Assembly: GCF_001950255.1 (NCBI RefSeq)
Contig: NZ_BDJK01000020.1
Span: forward strand, 36,029-100,028
Source of the DNA: Carboxydothermus pertinax
Lineage (GTDB): Bacteria; Bacillota; Z-2901; Carboxydothermales; Carboxydothermaceae
Length of the DNA: 64,000 nt
Reading direction: 5' to 3'
The position numbers were made by a program, and so were the translations under genes. Below, one piece after another: positions 25,750 to 38,976 of this stretch (the first letter of the stretch is position 1; each line of letters opens with the position of its first letter). The notes beneath the pieces are model-generated. The model was not told the origin of the DNA, ran no database searches, and saw nothing but the letters and a program-made list of their open reading frames with translations.

Positions 25750-26394
25750 TTATTTTTTCATAGCCTGCCAGTCTGCCAAAAACTTTTCAATACCTTCTTT
25801 AGTTTGAGGGTGGGCAAACATTTGCGTTAAAACTTTAAAAGGTACCGTTGCAATATCCGCCCCAACCTTGGCCGCCCGGGTTACATGAAGCGGATGCCGG
25901 ATGCTTGCCGCTATGATTTTAGTTTTAAAGTTATAATTTTCATAAATAGTTTTGATTTCTTCTATTAGATAAATGCCGTCATGTCCGGTATCATCAAGTC
26001 TTCCCACAAAGGGACTGACAAAAGTAGCTCCCGCTCGCGCTGCCAGAAGGGCTTGATTGGCCGAAAAAACCAAAGTTACATTAGTTTTTATTCCTTTTTG
26101 GGAGAGAGTTGTTACAGCCCGGATACCATCCCAGGTCATAGGAATTTTAATGGTAATATTGGGATGAAGTTTAGAAAGCTCAAGGGCTTCCTGCACCATT
26201 CCTTCATATTCCAAACTTATTACTTCCGCTGAAATTGGCCCATTGACAAGCCCTGCTATTTCCGCTACTACTTCCTTTAAATCCCGGCCTTCTTTAGCAA
26301 TCAGGGAAGGATTGGTAGTAACTCCGGTGATTATCCCAAGGCTTGCTCCTTTTTTTATTTCCTCAATATTAGCAGTATCCAAAAAAATTTCCAT
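25750..26394 (-). CDS. fsa: transaldolase-like fructose-6-phosphate aldolase
   Basis: A 214-residue short-form transaldolase: [11 protein letters not shown] opening, [13 protein letters not shown], the Schiff-base lysine in [14 protein letters not shown], and [19 protein letters not shown]. The short form either transfers dihydroxyacetone units in the pentose phosphate pathway or cleaves fructose 6-phosphate; sequence alone does not separate them. It follows the class II aldolase gene by 11 bases, making a small sugar phosphate operon. Confidence 0.93.
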   Translation of the reverse strand: MEIFLDTANIEEIKKGASLGIITGVTTNPSLIAKEGRDLKEVVAEIAGLVNGPISAEVISLEYEGMVQEALELSKLHPNITIKIPMTWDGIRAVTTLSQKGIKTNVTLVFSANQALLAARAGATFVSPFVGRLDDTGHDGIYLIEEIKTIYENYNFKTKIIAASIRHPLHVTRAAKVGADIATVPFKVLTQMFAHPQTKEGIEKFLADWQAMKK

Positions 26395-26405
26395 ACCAAC
26401 ACCTC

Positions 26406-27260
26406 TTAGGCTTTATTAGAAGAACCAAAGACCCTGATTTTCTGGCGGATAACTTCAATAGCCGCTTCTTTAGCGGGGCCTAAGATTTTCCGCGGGTCAA
26501 TCTCATCGGGATTTTTCTCTAAGACTTCCCGCATTTTCCCGACAAACGCTTCCCGAATGTTGGTATCGATATTTACCTTGGCAACTCCCAGGGAAATGGC
26601 TTTTTTGATATCCTCATCGGGGACACCGGAAGAACCGTGAAGTACTAAGGGGATATGTACAAGCTCCCGGATTTTCGCCAATCTTTCAAAATCAAGCTTT
26701 GGCACTCCCTTGTAACGACCGTGAGCCGTTCCAATCGCCACCGCTAAAGAATCAACCCCCGTCCGGGCAACAAACTCTTGAGCTTCTTTTGGATCGGTAA
26801 AAAAAGCATCCCTTTCATCTACCGAAATATCATCTTCAGTTCCACCAATTTTTCCAAGCTCCGCTTCTACCGAAACCCCAATAGCATGAGCCAGCTCCAC
26901 TACTTTTTTGGTTATCGCTACATTTTCAGCAAAGGGATATTTAGAGCCGTCAATCATCACTGAAGTAAATCCGTGACGGATACAGGCCATCACCTGTTCT
27001 AAGCTGGTACCGTGATCTAAATGCAACGCCACCGGCACTTTGGCATTTTTGGCCGCCTGGTGGCTTAAAGCGGCAATAAAATCAATCCCGGCATATTTTA
27101 TTGCTCCCTGACTGGCTTGAATAATCACCGGGCTGTTTTCCGCTTCTGCGGCCGCAACAATTGCCTGCACAATTTCCATGTTGTTGCAGTTAAAAGCTCC
27201 AACAGCGTACCCTTCTTTTTGGGCTTTTGTTAAAAGTTCAGAAACAGTAACTAAGGCCAA
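26406..27260 (-). CDS. fba: class II fructose-bisphosphate aldolase
   Basis: Zinc-dependent aldolase of glycolysis and gluconeogenesis. The 284-residue protein has the zinc histidines in [18 protein letters not shown] and GTAHGRYKG, the [13 protein letters not shown] phosphate-binding loop and [10 protein letters not shown]. It starts at TTG 27260 behind GGGGGAGTTAGC. It is co-directional with the transaldolase gene and downstream of a zinc-ribbon gene. Confidence 0.96.
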   Translation of the reverse strand: MALVTVSELLTKAQKEGYAVGAFNCNNMEIVQAIVAAAEAENSPVIIQASQGAIKYAGIDFIAALSHQAAKNAKVPVALHLDHGTSLEQVMACIRHGFTSVMIDGSKYPFAENVAITKKVVELAHAIGVSVEAELGKIGGTEDDISVDERDAFFTDPKEAQEFVARTGVDSLAVAIGTAHGRYKGVPKLDFERLAKIRELVHIPLVLHGSSGVPDEDIKKAISLGVAKVNIDTNIREAFVGKMREVLEKNPDEIDPRKILGPAKEAAIEVIRQKIRVFGSSNKA

Positions 27261-27277
27261 GCTAACTCCCCCTTTAG

Positions 27278-27871
27278 TTATTTTTCTTTTTTTGGCATTG
27301 TTGTTAATAGTATGGCCTTCTGCCCTAATTTTAGCACATCTTCCTCAGACAACGCCCAAAAAATTTTTGATCTTTTGCAATTTTGGCATCGCAAAATTAA
27401 ATATTCAGGAAAAAGCTCCAGTTCTCCTTTAAAGTTGTTGCATTCACACTGAATTTTACCCTGATACCCAAGCCCTTCCAAGTGGCTTAATAATTCATAC
27501 ATGATAATAGGAGCCACAAAATATTCTTTTAAAAATTTTTCATCTTTTAAAGGATCATATTTTAAAGGATCGTACTCCCCTTCCTGAGTTTTTAACCTCA
27601 TTCCCTTATGCTGGGAAACGGTTTGGTTTAAATCTAATGCCACAAATTCTTTAAGCCGGTAGCGCTGCATTTGACTATCATTAAAAAAACATAAGCTAAT
27701 AAAGGTTTCATCTAAAGGTAACAGCTTAATGGTTAAAAGTTTTAAACCGCAGGCACAGTGATATTCTTCTTTCTCCCTTTTCTTAAGATGAAAAATCGAT
27801 ATTTTCACCTGTCTTTTTTTCTGGCAAGCAGGACAAACCAGGGAAACTTCTTTTTCGGGAAACACCACCAT
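27278..27871 (-). CDS. zinc-ribbon protein of unknown function
   Basis: The 197-residue protein has two cysteine clusters: CPACQKKRQ with CACGL near the N-terminus and CECN...CQNCKR near the C-terminus, both typical zinc ribbons. Between them is an unassigned alpha/beta region. No membrane segment. The beginning resembles CpXC-type proteins, which are also uncharacterised. It lies 17 bases before fba and after a terminator, so it probably opens the fba-fsa transcript. Confidence 0.75.
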   Translation of the reverse strand: MVVFPEKEVSLVCPACQKKRQVKISIFHLKKREKEEYHCACGLKLLTIKLLPLDETFISLCFFNDSQMQRYRLKEFVALDLNQTVSQHKGMRLKTQEGEYDPLKYDPLKDEKFLKEYFVAPIIMYELLSHLEGLGYQGKIQCECNNFKGELELFPEYLILRCQNCKRSKIFWALSEEDVLKLGQKAILLTTMPKKEK

Positions 27872-27872
27872 A

Positions 27873-27902
27873 GAAAAACCCCTCCCGTTTAAGGGAAGAG
27901 TT
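27873..27902 (-). terminator. terminator of the Spo0F-like gene
   Basis: AACTCTTCCC/GGGAGGGGTT stem followed by TTTC on the minus strand, ten bases after the response regulator stop. Confidence 0.85.
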
Positions 27903-27912
27903 CTCCGTAAAT

Positions 27913-28323
27913 TTAAAAATTCCTTGTGTCACAATTAGACAATATTCCTAATTGTTCAACCCTGTCTTTTTTCAATATATGTAATTTTTGGTATAATAAT
28001 TCCAAATCAAAAGGCTTAACCAGTACTGCCTCTGCTATTTCTTGAATCGGTTCTAAGAGTTGTTCCTCGCTATAAGCGGTCATAAAAATAATCTTCAGTT
28101 CTGGAAAAAGTGCTTTAATTTCTTTAGCAACCAAAAGGCCATTTTGTCCTCGAAGATTTAAGTCCATAAGTAAAAACTCTGGCTTCTTTTCTTTGACGAT
28201 TTCCAAAGCAAAATTAGGATTGCTGGCGGTAAAAACCTGATAACCTTTTAACTCTAAAGCGTCTCGTAAAAGTTTTAAAATGCCTGGTTGATCATCCACC
28301 ACTAAAATAGTGAGATTTGTCAA
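27913..28323 (-). CDS. single-domain response regulator, Spo0F-like
   Basis: A receiver domain with nothing attached: acidic pair in VVDDQPG, the phosphorylation aspartate in FLLMDLNLRGQNG, MTAY and VLVKPFD. At 136 residues it is slightly longer than Spo0F. In spore formers this gene upstream of fba is usually spo0F, the phosphorelay intermediate to Spo0A. The order spo0F-fba-transaldolase is the same as in Bacillus. Start is TTG 28323 with GGGAGGCGG upstream. Confidence 0.88.
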   Translation of the reverse strand: MTNLTILVVDDQPGILKLLRDALELKGYQVFTASNPNFALEIVKEKKPEFLLMDLNLRGQNGLLVAKEIKALFPELKIIFMTAYSEEQLLEPIQEIAEAVLVKPFDLELLYQKLHILKKDRVEQLGILSNCDTRNF

Positions 28324-28415
28324 ATTTACCGCCTCCCGCTTGTATTAAATTCGCCACAAACTTTTATAATCCTTCACCGTTTGTCGAATTTTGTCTTATT
28401 TTTTTTGAAAAAAAT

Positions 28416-28442
28416 AACGACCAACTTTACAGCTGGTCGTTT
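28416..28442 (-). terminator. terminator of pyrG
   Basis: AACGACCAGCTGTAAAGTTGGTCGTT stem followed by ATTTTTTTTC on the minus strand, just after the pyrG stop. Confidence 0.92.
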
Positions 28443-28451
28443 AATACTTTT

Positions 28452-31839
<3,388 letters not shown>

Positions 31840-31843
<4 letters not shown>

Positions 31844-32262
31844 GCCTCCCTAACCTCAATAGACAAAAAGTTATCGGAAACCTTTTGCCGTTCTAAATTT
31901 AATTCATATAAAAGCTTAATCGTCCCGCCCATTTCTGTCAAGTCTACATACACTTCCGAAGGATGTACGGCCAAACTCATCATGCCAAAGGGAGTAATAT
32001 ACATGCATTCATGAAAAACTCCCTGCTCAAATACCGATTTTTGTTCATTTTTTCCCATCCGGTTTAAAGTAACTCTTGAAGGCTCTACTTTAATTGTGGT
32101 TGTTGTGCCTTCCATCCCGGAAATCTCCGATTCTTGGTACACTAAATAGTAGCAATCCGGCTTTTTGTAGAGATACCCTAATGTGGTGAGCTCAATGGTG
32201 TCCTCTTCCCCCCATTCATTTTTTTGACTCCCTTTGACGGTAATTAACACTTCCTTTTTCAT
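31840..32262 (-). CDS. DUF1934 family beta-barrel protein
   Basis: A 140-residue lipocalin-like all-beta protein with the family patterns YLVYQESEISGMEGTTTTIK and HECMYITPFGMMSLAV. It overlaps argS by four bases; this pairing is common in Firmicutes. Function unknown. Confidence 0.88.
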
Positions 32263-32297
32263 TGGGCATTCCTCCCTGGATTGATATAAAAATAAAA

Positions 32298-32327
32298 AGG
32301 AAAGAAGGTAGAAAAACCCTCTTTCCT
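32298..32327 (-). terminator. terminator of iorB
   Basis: AGGAAAG/CTTTCCT with a 16-base loop, followed by TTTTATTTTT on the minus strand. The stem overlaps the iorB stop codon. Confidence 0.75.
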
Positions 32328-32889
32328 ATGTCCCATACTTAAAACCAGCTTGAAAACACGCAATATTGGCGTCAGCATATTTCCCCGAGCGTTTTTGAAT
32401 TTCAAAAATCCAGGCATCTTCCGGAAAAGTTAGCATCTTTGCTAAAAATCCTAAAAGTACCATATTTATGCCTCGGGGGTTCTTTAAAGATTGGGCAATT
32501 TCCCGGGCAGGAATTAAATGATAAGTTCTTCCCTGGGCGTTTTCTTGAAAGTCCGGGTAAGTAGTTCCACCGGTTAATACCGGCAGGGGATAAATCTCCT
32601 GGTCGTTTACCAGGGCCCTGCCTTTCGGTTTTAAATAGGAAAGCCAACGTAAGGCTTCTAACTTTTCAAAAGCCAAAAGAAAGTCCGCTTCTTTTTCGGC
32701 TATTAAAGGAGAATTCACCATCTGGCCAAAGCGTAGATAAGTAACCACCGCGCCGCCCCGCTGGGCCATGCCGTGAACTTCGGCCACTTTGACGTCAAGA
32801 CCAGCCCTTTCGGCTACCCCAGCAACAATTTTACTCGCTAAAATGGTACCCTGACCGCCAACACCGGCCAGCAAGATATTTTTATCCAA
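32326..32889 (-). CDS. iorB: indolepyruvate ferredoxin oxidoreductase, beta subunit
   Basis: The gamma-domain subunit of 2-ketoacid:ferredoxin oxidoreductases, 187 residues, with GVGGQGTILASKIVAGVAE and VHGMAQRGGAVVTYLRFG. With IorA it converts aryl pyruvates to aryl-acetyl-CoA, CO2 and reduced ferredoxin. TTG 32889 lies eight bases inside the end of iorA. Confidence 0.93.
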   Translation of the reverse strand: MDKNILLAGVGGQGTILASKIVAGVAERAGLDVKVAEVHGMAQRGGAVVTYLRFGQMVNSPLIAEKEADFLLAFEKLEALRWLSYLKPKGRALVNDQEIYPLPVLTGGTTYPDFQENAQGRTYHLIPAREIAQSLKNPRGINMVLLGFLAKMLTFPEDAWIFEIQKRSGKYADANIACFQAGFKYGT

Positions 32890-34627
32890 GGGAATCGTCC
32901 CCCTTTAATATGGCTGAAAATCTGCAGACTTGAGCGCAAACACCGCAGCCATTACATAAGAGCGGGTCAATTGTGGCTTTTTTATCTTTAAAAGCTATTG
33001 CCGGGCAGCCAAGCTTAAGGCAACGCTGGCAACCGGTACATTTCTCTTCAATTACCGTTAAAGGCTCTCTAGATTGATTGGGTAATAACGCACATTCCCG
33101 TCGTACTACCACTACCGAAACTTCCTCCGCCGCTACTTCCCGGGCAATAACTTTTTTTAGTTCTTTTAAATTAAAGGGGTCAACGGTTTCAACCCGCCTA
33201 ACCCCTAGGGCTTTTGCCAGGGCCTCAAAATCTACTTGCGGTGCCGGTTCTCCCATCAAAGTTTGCCCCGTTGCCGGGTGGGGCTGATGGCCGGTCATGG
33301 CAGTGGTACGGTTATCCAGTATTAATATAGTCCCCTTACCACCATTATATACCATATCAATTAGAGGTGTAATCCCCGAATGTAAAAAAGTTGAATCCCC
33401 AATTACCGCCACGGTTTTCTTAGCAAATTCAGGGCTGGCTTTCTCCATCCCCAAAGCCATGCCAATCCCGGCACCCATGCAAACGGTAGTGTCAATTGCC
33501 CCAAGGGGCGGCATCACCCCTAAGGTGTAACAGCCAATATCCCCGGTAACTGTAAGTTTAAGTTCTTTTAAAGTGTAAAATACCGGTCGGTGGGGGCAGC
33601 CAGGACACATTACCGGTGGTCGCAAAGGCAAATCTATGCTCGTAATTGGTTCAAGCTCTTCCTCCCCCAGGTATTTTAAAACCGCCCTTTTTACAATTTG
33701 GTGATTTAGCTCACCGGTACGGGGAATAATCTCTTTACCTATGGCTTTTATGCCTAAAGCGCGAACATGGTCTTCCAGATAAGGCTCTAATTCTTCGACT
33801 ACTATGATGGTTTTTACCTTTTCGGCAAAGTTTGAAATAAGTTTTTCCGGAAGCGGCCAGGTAAGCCCAAGCTTTAAAACCGGTGCTTTGGGGAAGGCCT
33901 CTTTTACATACTGGTAGCTTATCCCCGACGTTATAAATCCTATCTCCCCTTCTCCTTCTTCAATCCGGTTTAGAGGAGTAATTTCGGCGTATCCCAGAAG
34001 TTTTTTCCGCCGCTCCTCCACTACCTGGTGGCGAATTTTAGCATTTCCCGGTATCATAACATATTTCTGAGGGTTTTTGCTGTAGGGTTTTAGCGAGACC
34101 TCCAACGGTTTTTCTTCTTCCACCAAAGTATGGGTATGGGCAATGCGCGTGGTAGTCCTTAAAATTACCGGAGTATCAAACTTCTCACTTAAATCATAGG
34201 CAAGTTTAACAAACCTCCGCGCCTCTTCACTATCCGACGGTTCTAAAACCGGAATCTTAGCAAGCTTACCGTAATAGCGGTTATCCTGTTCATTTTGCGA
34301 GCTGTGAAGCCCCGGATCGTCGGCCGATACCAAAACAAGCCCTGCATTCACCCCGGTATAGCTTAAGGTTAAAAGAGGGTCCGCTGCTACGTTAACTCCC
34401 ACATGTTTCATGGTAACCAAGGTTCGGGCCCCGGCAAGGGTAGCTCCAATCCCCACTTCCAAGGCAACTTTCTCATTGGGCGACCACTGGGCATAGACCC
34501 CAGGGTATTTCACAAAATTTTCTAATATTTCCGTGCTGGGTGTACCAGGATAGCCAACCCCAATTTTCACTCCGGCTTCATATGCCCCCCGGGCAATAGC
34601 TTCGTTTCCGGTCATTAATCTTGCCAT
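32882..34627 (-). CDS. iorA: indolepyruvate ferredoxin oxidoreductase, alpha subunit
   Basis: The 581-residue protein fuses the pyrimidine and pyrophosphate TPP domains (GYPGTPSTEI at the start, the GDSTFLHSG and LDNRTTAMTGHQPHP metal-binding region later) with a C-terminal ferredoxin of two motifs, CTGCQRCLKLGCPA and CNGCGVCAQVC. It oxidises aromatic 2-ketoacids to acyl-CoA and passes electrons to ferredoxin. It lies three bases after a phenylacetate-CoA ligase gene, which supports an aryl-acid role. Confidence 0.95.
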   Translation of the reverse strand: MARLMTGNEAIARGAYEAGVKIGVGYPGTPSTEILENFVKYPGVYAQWSPNEKVALEVGIGATLAGARTLVTMKHVGVNVAADPLLTLSYTGVNAGLVLVSADDPGLHSSQNEQDNRYYGKLAKIPVLEPSDSEEARRFVKLAYDLSEKFDTPVILRTTTRIAHTHTLVEEEKPLEVSLKPYSKNPQKYVMIPGNAKIRHQVVEERRKKLLGYAEITPLNRIEEGEGEIGFITSGISYQYVKEAFPKAPVLKLGLTWPLPEKLISNFAEKVKTIIVVEELEPYLEDHVRALGIKAIGKEIIPRTGELNHQIVKRAVLKYLGEEELEPITSIDLPLRPPVMCPGCPHRPVFYTLKELKLTVTGDIGCYTLGVMPPLGAIDTTVCMGAGIGMALGMEKASPEFAKKTVAVIGDSTFLHSGITPLIDMVYNGGKGTILILDNRTTAMTGHQPHPATGQTLMGEPAPQVDFEALAKALGVRRVETVDPFNLKELKKVIAREVAAEEVSVVVVRRECALLPNQSREPLTVIEEKCTGCQRCLKLGCPAIAFKDKKATIDPLLCNGCGVCAQVCRFSAILKGDDSLG

Positions 34628-34630
34628 CCT

Positions 34631-35947
34631 TTATCCCCTCTCCTCCCTTTTCCGTAAATCCACAACCCTTTTAGCTTTTCCCTCGGACCGTTCCAAAGAC
34701 CTTGGCTCTAGAAGCTTTACTTTGGCAGTGATCTGCAGGGTTGAGGCCAATCGTTCTTCGATAGTGCGCGTCAATCTTTCTAAATCACTAAATTTTCCGG
34801 TAAAGAATTTTTCCTCAATTTCTACTTGTACTTCTAGTTCATCAAGATAACCCCGTTTGGAAATTATTAGCTGATAGTGAGGGGCGGTGCCCTCAATTTC
34901 CATTAAAACACTTTCAATTTGCGAGGGAAACACATTGACCCCACGGATAATCAACATGTCATCGGTACGTCCTTTAATCCGTTGCATCCGGGCAGTAGTC
35001 CTACCACAGCGGCAGGGCTCAGGATTTATTTTACTGATATCCCTGGTACGATAGCGTAAAAGAGGTAAAGCTTCTTTAGTTAAAGGCGTAATGATCAATT
35101 CCCCTTCTTCTCCTGGTTCCTTTGGTTCCAAGGTTACCGGGTCTACCACTTCCACCAGAAAATGGTCTTCATTGATATGAAGCCCTTGCCGCTCCTGACA
35201 TTCTCCGGAAACACCGGGGCCAATGACTTCCGACAAACCATAATTATCGGTAGCTATAATTCCCCACTGTTTTTCAATTTCTCCTCGCATTTCTTCGGTC
35301 CAGGGTTCAGAACCAAATAACCCCCACTTAAGGCCAAGACTCCTGGGCTCTATCCCCAGTTCCCGGGCTATTTCTGCCAAGTGTAATGAATAGGAAGGAG
35401 TGCAAATTAAAGCGGTAGTACCAAAATCGCGCATTAGTTGAATCTGGCGACGGGAATTCCCCACCGAAATCGGTACTACTAAAGCTCCCACCTTTTCTAA
35501 ACCATAATGAAGCCCAAAAGCACCGGTAAAAAGCCCATAGCCAAAGGCAATTTGAGCAGTATCTTCAGCGGTAACGCCAGCCATCGTTACAATTCGGGCA
35601 ACCACTTCAGCCCAGACTTCCAGGTCACCCCGGGTATAACCCACCACGGTGGGTCGACCGGTAGTCCCACTCGACGCATGGAGCCGCACCAGATTTTTCT
35701 TGGGTTCTGCAAATAAACCAAAGGGGTAATTATCCCGAAGATCGTCTTTAGTCGTTACGGGAAGATAGCGTACATCCTTTAACGTCTTTATTTTTTCTGG
35801 ATAAATCCCGGACTTCTCAAGTTTTTCCCGATAAAAAGGTACTTTTTCATAAGCTCTTTTCACCTGCGCTTTTAGTCGATAAAGCTGCAACTCCTCCAAA
35901 TCCTTCCTGGACATGCACTCCCTATCAATATTCCAGATACCCCCCAA
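34631..35947 (-). CDS. paaK: phenylacetate-CoA ligase
   Basis: Activates phenylacetate or related acids to CoA thioesters with ATP. The 438-residue AMP-forming enzyme has the P-loop-like [20 protein letters not shown], the [12 protein letters not shown] motif and a C-terminal ACT-like domain. The probable start is TTG 35947 behind GGAGAGGAG; related proteins begin with a similar WN...EC sequence. It is the usual companion of iorAB, forming or using the same aryl-acetyl-CoA. Confidence 0.95.
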   Translation of the reverse strand: MGGIWNIDRECMSRKDLEELQLYRLKAQVKRAYEKVPFYREKLEKSGIYPEKIKTLKDVRYLPVTTKDDLRDNYPFGLFAEPKKNLVRLHASSGTTGRPTVVGYTRGDLEVWAEVVARIVTMAGVTAEDTAQIAFGYGLFTGAFGLHYGLEKVGALVVPISVGNSRRQIQLMRDFGTTALICTPSYSLHLAEIARELGIEPRSLGLKWGLFGSEPWTEEMRGEIEKQWGIIATDNYGLSEVIGPGVSGECQERQGLHINEDHFLVEVVDPVTLEPKEPGEEGELIITPLTKEALPLLRYRTRDISKINPEPCRCGRTTARMQRIKGRTDDMLIIRGVNVFPSQIESVLMEIEGTAPHYQLIISKRGYLDELEVQVEIEEKFFTGKFSDLERLTRTIEERLASTLQITAKVKLLEPRSLERSEGKAKRVVDLRKREERG

Positions 35948-35967
35948 AGTTCTCCTCTCCTTCTATC

Positions 35968-37440
35968 CTACTGTTCTTCAAATAAAAGTTTAACCGTACT
36001 GCTTTCCTTTGCGGGAACCAGAAAGCTTACTAAAGGAACTACCAAAAAAGGCAGGAAAATTCCATAGACCCCAACAACCGGCAAAATCTTGGCATCAAAC
36101 CCGTGGTTTATCGCTAATATAAGCACTGTTAATAACCCGGTTAGAGTTCCCGCTACTGCTCCCGCAGCACTTACCCGCCGGAAAAATAATCCGTAAAAAT
36201 ACGGAGCAAAAAAGCTACCGGAAACTGCTCCCCAGGAAATAGCCATTAACGATAAAATTATAGCTGGCTTAAATAGGGCAATAATCACTGATAAAAAGAT
36301 AAAAAGTACCGTTAATAAGCGTAGGGCCAAAACCTGGTAGCTACCTTTATCTTTAAAGAATTTATTTTCCCCTAAAAGGTCTACCGCCACCGCCGAGCTG
36401 GATACTAAAACCAGCGATGATAGGGTAGACATTGATGCCGATAAAACTAACAATAAAATCAATGCTCCTACCCATTCCGGCAAATGATGGGCAATTAACT
36501 GGGGTACTAAAAGGTCCGGGGTAGGTTTACCTGTAGCCGGATCTACCGGCAGAGATTTAAAAAATAAAGGCGTTAAGGCGCCAGTAAAATAAGCTCCCCC
36601 GGCAATCACCAGGGCAAAAAAGGTTGATACCCAGGTGGCCGGCATTATTGCTTTTTCGTCTCTTATGGCATAAAATTTTTGCACCATTTGCGGTAAGCCC
36701 CAGCTGCCAAAGCTGGTTAAAAGCATTAAAAACAATAGAGAGCTAACACCTTGACCGCCAAAAAGGGAAGTAAAGTCCGGATTTATGGCGGAAAGTTTAT
36801 GATAAATATTAGCAAATCCTCCCACTTCCGGAGCTTTTACAAGGTAAATAACCATTAAAAAAACTCCGCCTAACATTATAATCCCCTGGATAAAATCGGT
36901 AAGCGCTACCGCAAAATAGCCCCCCAGCAATAAATAAATTGCTGTAAGCCCTGCCATTAACAAAAGAGCAAAAAGATAAGGTAAGCCAAACACCGCTTCA
37001 AAAAGATAGCTAAGGCCCATGTAAACCGAAGCGGAATAGGGCACTAAAAAGACAAAAATGATCAGAGCAGCTAACGGCTTATAAAGAGGCAGGTCATACC
37101 TTTTGGCTAAAAATTCCGGCATTGTCCGGACATTAAGCTGCTGCGTCATCTGCCGGGTAGGCTTTGCTAGTACCTTCCACGCAAGAAAGCTTCCAATCAC
37201 AGCATTGCCAATAGCAATCCAAAGGGCTGGTAGCCCAAAGCTAAATCCCACTTTGCCGGCATAACCTATAAAAAGAACCGCAGAAAAGTAGGTCGTACCA
37301 TAGGCAAACGCCGACAACCACGGACCTACTTTGCGGCCTCCTAAGATGAAATCATCCACCGTTTTTGTTTTCCTAAACCCAATAAATCCAGCAAAAAGCA
37401 TAATAAACACAAAAATACCCAAAAACCACAACTTAACCAT
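35968..37440 (-). CDS. sodium:solute symporter family transporter
   Basis: A 490-residue SSS-family protein with about 13 membrane segments. Signatures are AFAYGTTYFSAVLFIGYAG in the second and third segments, and GSWGLPQMVQKFYAIRDEKA. ATG 37440 is used since GGGAGG lies nine bases before it; the ATG three codons earlier touches the ribosome site. It is first in the symporter-paaK-iorAB unit, so the substrate may be an aryl acid or ketoacid; this is inference. Confidence 0.88.
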   Translation of the reverse strand: MVKLWFLGIFVFIMLFAGFIGFRKTKTVDDFILGGRKVGPWLSAFAYGTTYFSAVLFIGYAGKVGFSFGLPALWIAIGNAVIGSFLAWKVLAKPTRQMTQQLNVRTMPEFLAKRYDLPLYKPLAALIIFVFLVPYSASVYMGLSYLFEAVFGLPYLFALLLMAGLTAIYLLLGGYFAVALTDFIQGIIMLGGVFLMVIYLVKAPEVGGFANIYHKLSAINPDFTSLFGGQGVSSLLFLMLLTSFGSWGLPQMVQKFYAIRDEKAIMPATWVSTFFALVIAGGAYFTGALTPLFFKSLPVDPATGKPTPDLLVPQLIAHHLPEWVGALILLLVLSASMSTLSSLVLVSSSAVAVDLLGENKFFKDKGSYQVLALRLLTVLFIFLSVIIALFKPAIILSLMAISWGAVSGSFFAPYFYGLFFRRVSAAGAVAGTLTGLLTVLILAINHGFDAKILPVVGVYGIFLPFLVVPLVSFLVPAKESSTVKLLFEEQ

Positions 37441-37502
37441 CCTATCCATCCTCCCGTTTTTAAAATATTTAGTTAAATTTCTTATTATTTTAAACTATTT
37501 TA

Positions 37503-37531
37503 AAATTATTTTCTATAAATTTTTCTGTCAA
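37503..37531 (-). promoter_or_regulatory. promoter of the symporter-paaK-iorAB operon
   Basis: TTGACA (37531-37526), a 17-base spacer and TAATTT (37508-37503) on the minus strand, in a very AT-rich stretch. Confidence 0.6.
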
Positions 37532-37564
37532 AATTGATAATTTTTTGTCGAAATCCCTTGGCCT

Positions 37565-38311
37565 TTAACTTACTATCTGATAATCCTCATTAAAAAATCC
37601 GCGGTAAGCAAAATAACTTGCCACATAAGCGGCTACCGTCACTGCTCCTGCCAGCATAAATGCCACCATAATCTGGTACTTTATTGCCAGAAGCGGATTG
37701 GCCCCGGCTAAGATTAAACCGGTCATCATCCCCGGAAGCTGGACAATTCCCAGAGTTTTCATCTGATCTACGGTGGGAAGCATTGCCGTTTTAATACTTT
37801 CGCGGATAAGGGAAAAAGCCGCTTCCCTAGGCGGAGCACCAAGGCTTAATTTTACTTCTACCTCTTCTCGCCGGTCACGAAAAGTTTGTTTTAAGCTTCT
37901 AAATACAAGTCCAACTGCTACCATAGCATTACCCACGATCATCCCGCTGACCGGGATTGCCTGACTGGGCTTGTAGGAAATAGCTCGAAAGGCTATAAGC
38001 GTACCGAGAGTAACTATAAGTCCTAACATTATTGCCCCAAAGGATATAAGGTGACTATTTTTTATTCCTTCTCCTCTTTTACCGGCAATATAAGCAGCAT
38101 TTAAAACCATCACCAGTAAGAGGCCAGTTGTAAACCAAAAATTGTTTTGGGCAAAAATAAATTTTAATACATATCCTACTGCCACTAACTGCACTACTGC
38201 CCGAACACTACCCACTAATAGGTCTTTTTCTAGAAAAAGCTGTTCTTTTTTGGAAACAGCTATTGCCAGTATCACCAGGCTAAAGCTTAAAGCTAACGAC
38301 CAGTTGCTCAA
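37565..38311 (-). CDS. fetB: ABC transporter permease, FetB/UPF0014 type
   Basis: A 248-residue membrane protein with seven hydrophobic segments and the UPF0014 motifs VRAVVQLVAVGYVL, IPVSGMIVGNAMVAVGLV and QLPGMMTGLILAGANPL. E. coli FetAB exports iron. It starts at TTG 38311, overlapping the stop of the ATPase gene. Confidence 0.9.
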   Translation of the reverse strand: MSNWSLALSFSLVILAIAVSKKEQLFLEKDLLVGSVRAVVQLVAVGYVLKFIFAQNNFWFTTGLLLVMVLNAAYIAGKRGEGIKNSHLISFGAIMLGLIVTLGTLIAFRAISYKPSQAIPVSGMIVGNAMVAVGLVFRSLKQTFRDRREEVEVKLSLGAPPREAAFSLIRESIKTAMLPTVDQMKTLGIVQLPGMMTGLILAGANPLLAIKYQIMVAFMLAGAVTVAAYVASYFAYRGFFNEDYQIVS

Positions 38312-38976
38312 TTTTTTCCCTCCCCAAAATATTCAACTTGCCCCTCACTTAAGTACAGCACCTTTTGGAAGTTAAACGCCTCAAGGTTATGGGTAATAGC
38401 TAAAATCGTAAGCCCTTTCTCCTCTTTTTCCTTTCGAATTAGATTTAAAATTGCCCTAGTATTTTCGCTATCTAAGGCTGACGTGATCTCATCTAAAAGT
38501 AAAACTTTCGGGCGCACTAAAAGGGAACGAATTAAGGAAATTCTTTGAGCTTCTCCTCCAGATAAACTAGTGGGCTTTTGGAAAAGGATTTCCTCTTTTA
38601 AATTAGCATGGATTAAATATTTATAAATTAACTCCATATCCGGTTTTTCTTGCCTTAAACGAAAAGGATAAGTTAAATCCTCCAGAACTTTTTGCCCAAA
38701 AAGATAAGGTTTTTGCAGGACATACCCAATTTCCCGGCGAAGTTTTATGGGATCGTACTCTTTAATATTTTTCCCCCGGTAGTAAATTTCACCGGAAGTT
38801 GGAGTTAACAGCCGGTTTAATAACTTAAAAAGGCTACTTTTCCCTGCCCCGGAAGGCCCTAATACCCCGAGAAAATCCCCTTCCTCCACCGCAAAAGAAA
38901 TACCTTTTAAAATTGCTTTGCCGTCACTACCGTTAAGTTTTACATTGTCAACGTTAATGATGCTCAATTTTTTCAC
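38308..38976 (-). CDS. fetA: ABC transporter ATP-binding protein, FetA type
   Basis: A 222-residue ATPase with Walker A GPSGAGKSSL, signature LSGGEAQRISLIRS and Walker B KVLLLDEITSALDSE. With FetB it makes a putative metal exporter. Two starts are possible: GTG 38976 or TTG 38967, the latter better spaced from GGGGGG. Both lie inside the end of the marR gene. Confidence 0.9.
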   Translation of the reverse strand: MKKLSIINVDNVKLNGSDGKAILKGISFAVEEGDFLGVLGPSGAGKSSLFKLLNRLLTPTSGEIYYRGKNIKEYDPIKLRREIGYVLQKPYLFGQKVLEDLTYPFRLRQEKPDMELIYKYLIHANLKEEILFQKPTSLSGGEAQRISLIRSLLVRPKVLLLDEITSALDSENTRAILNLIRKEKEEKGLTILAITHNLEAFNFQKVLYLSEGQVEYFGEGKN

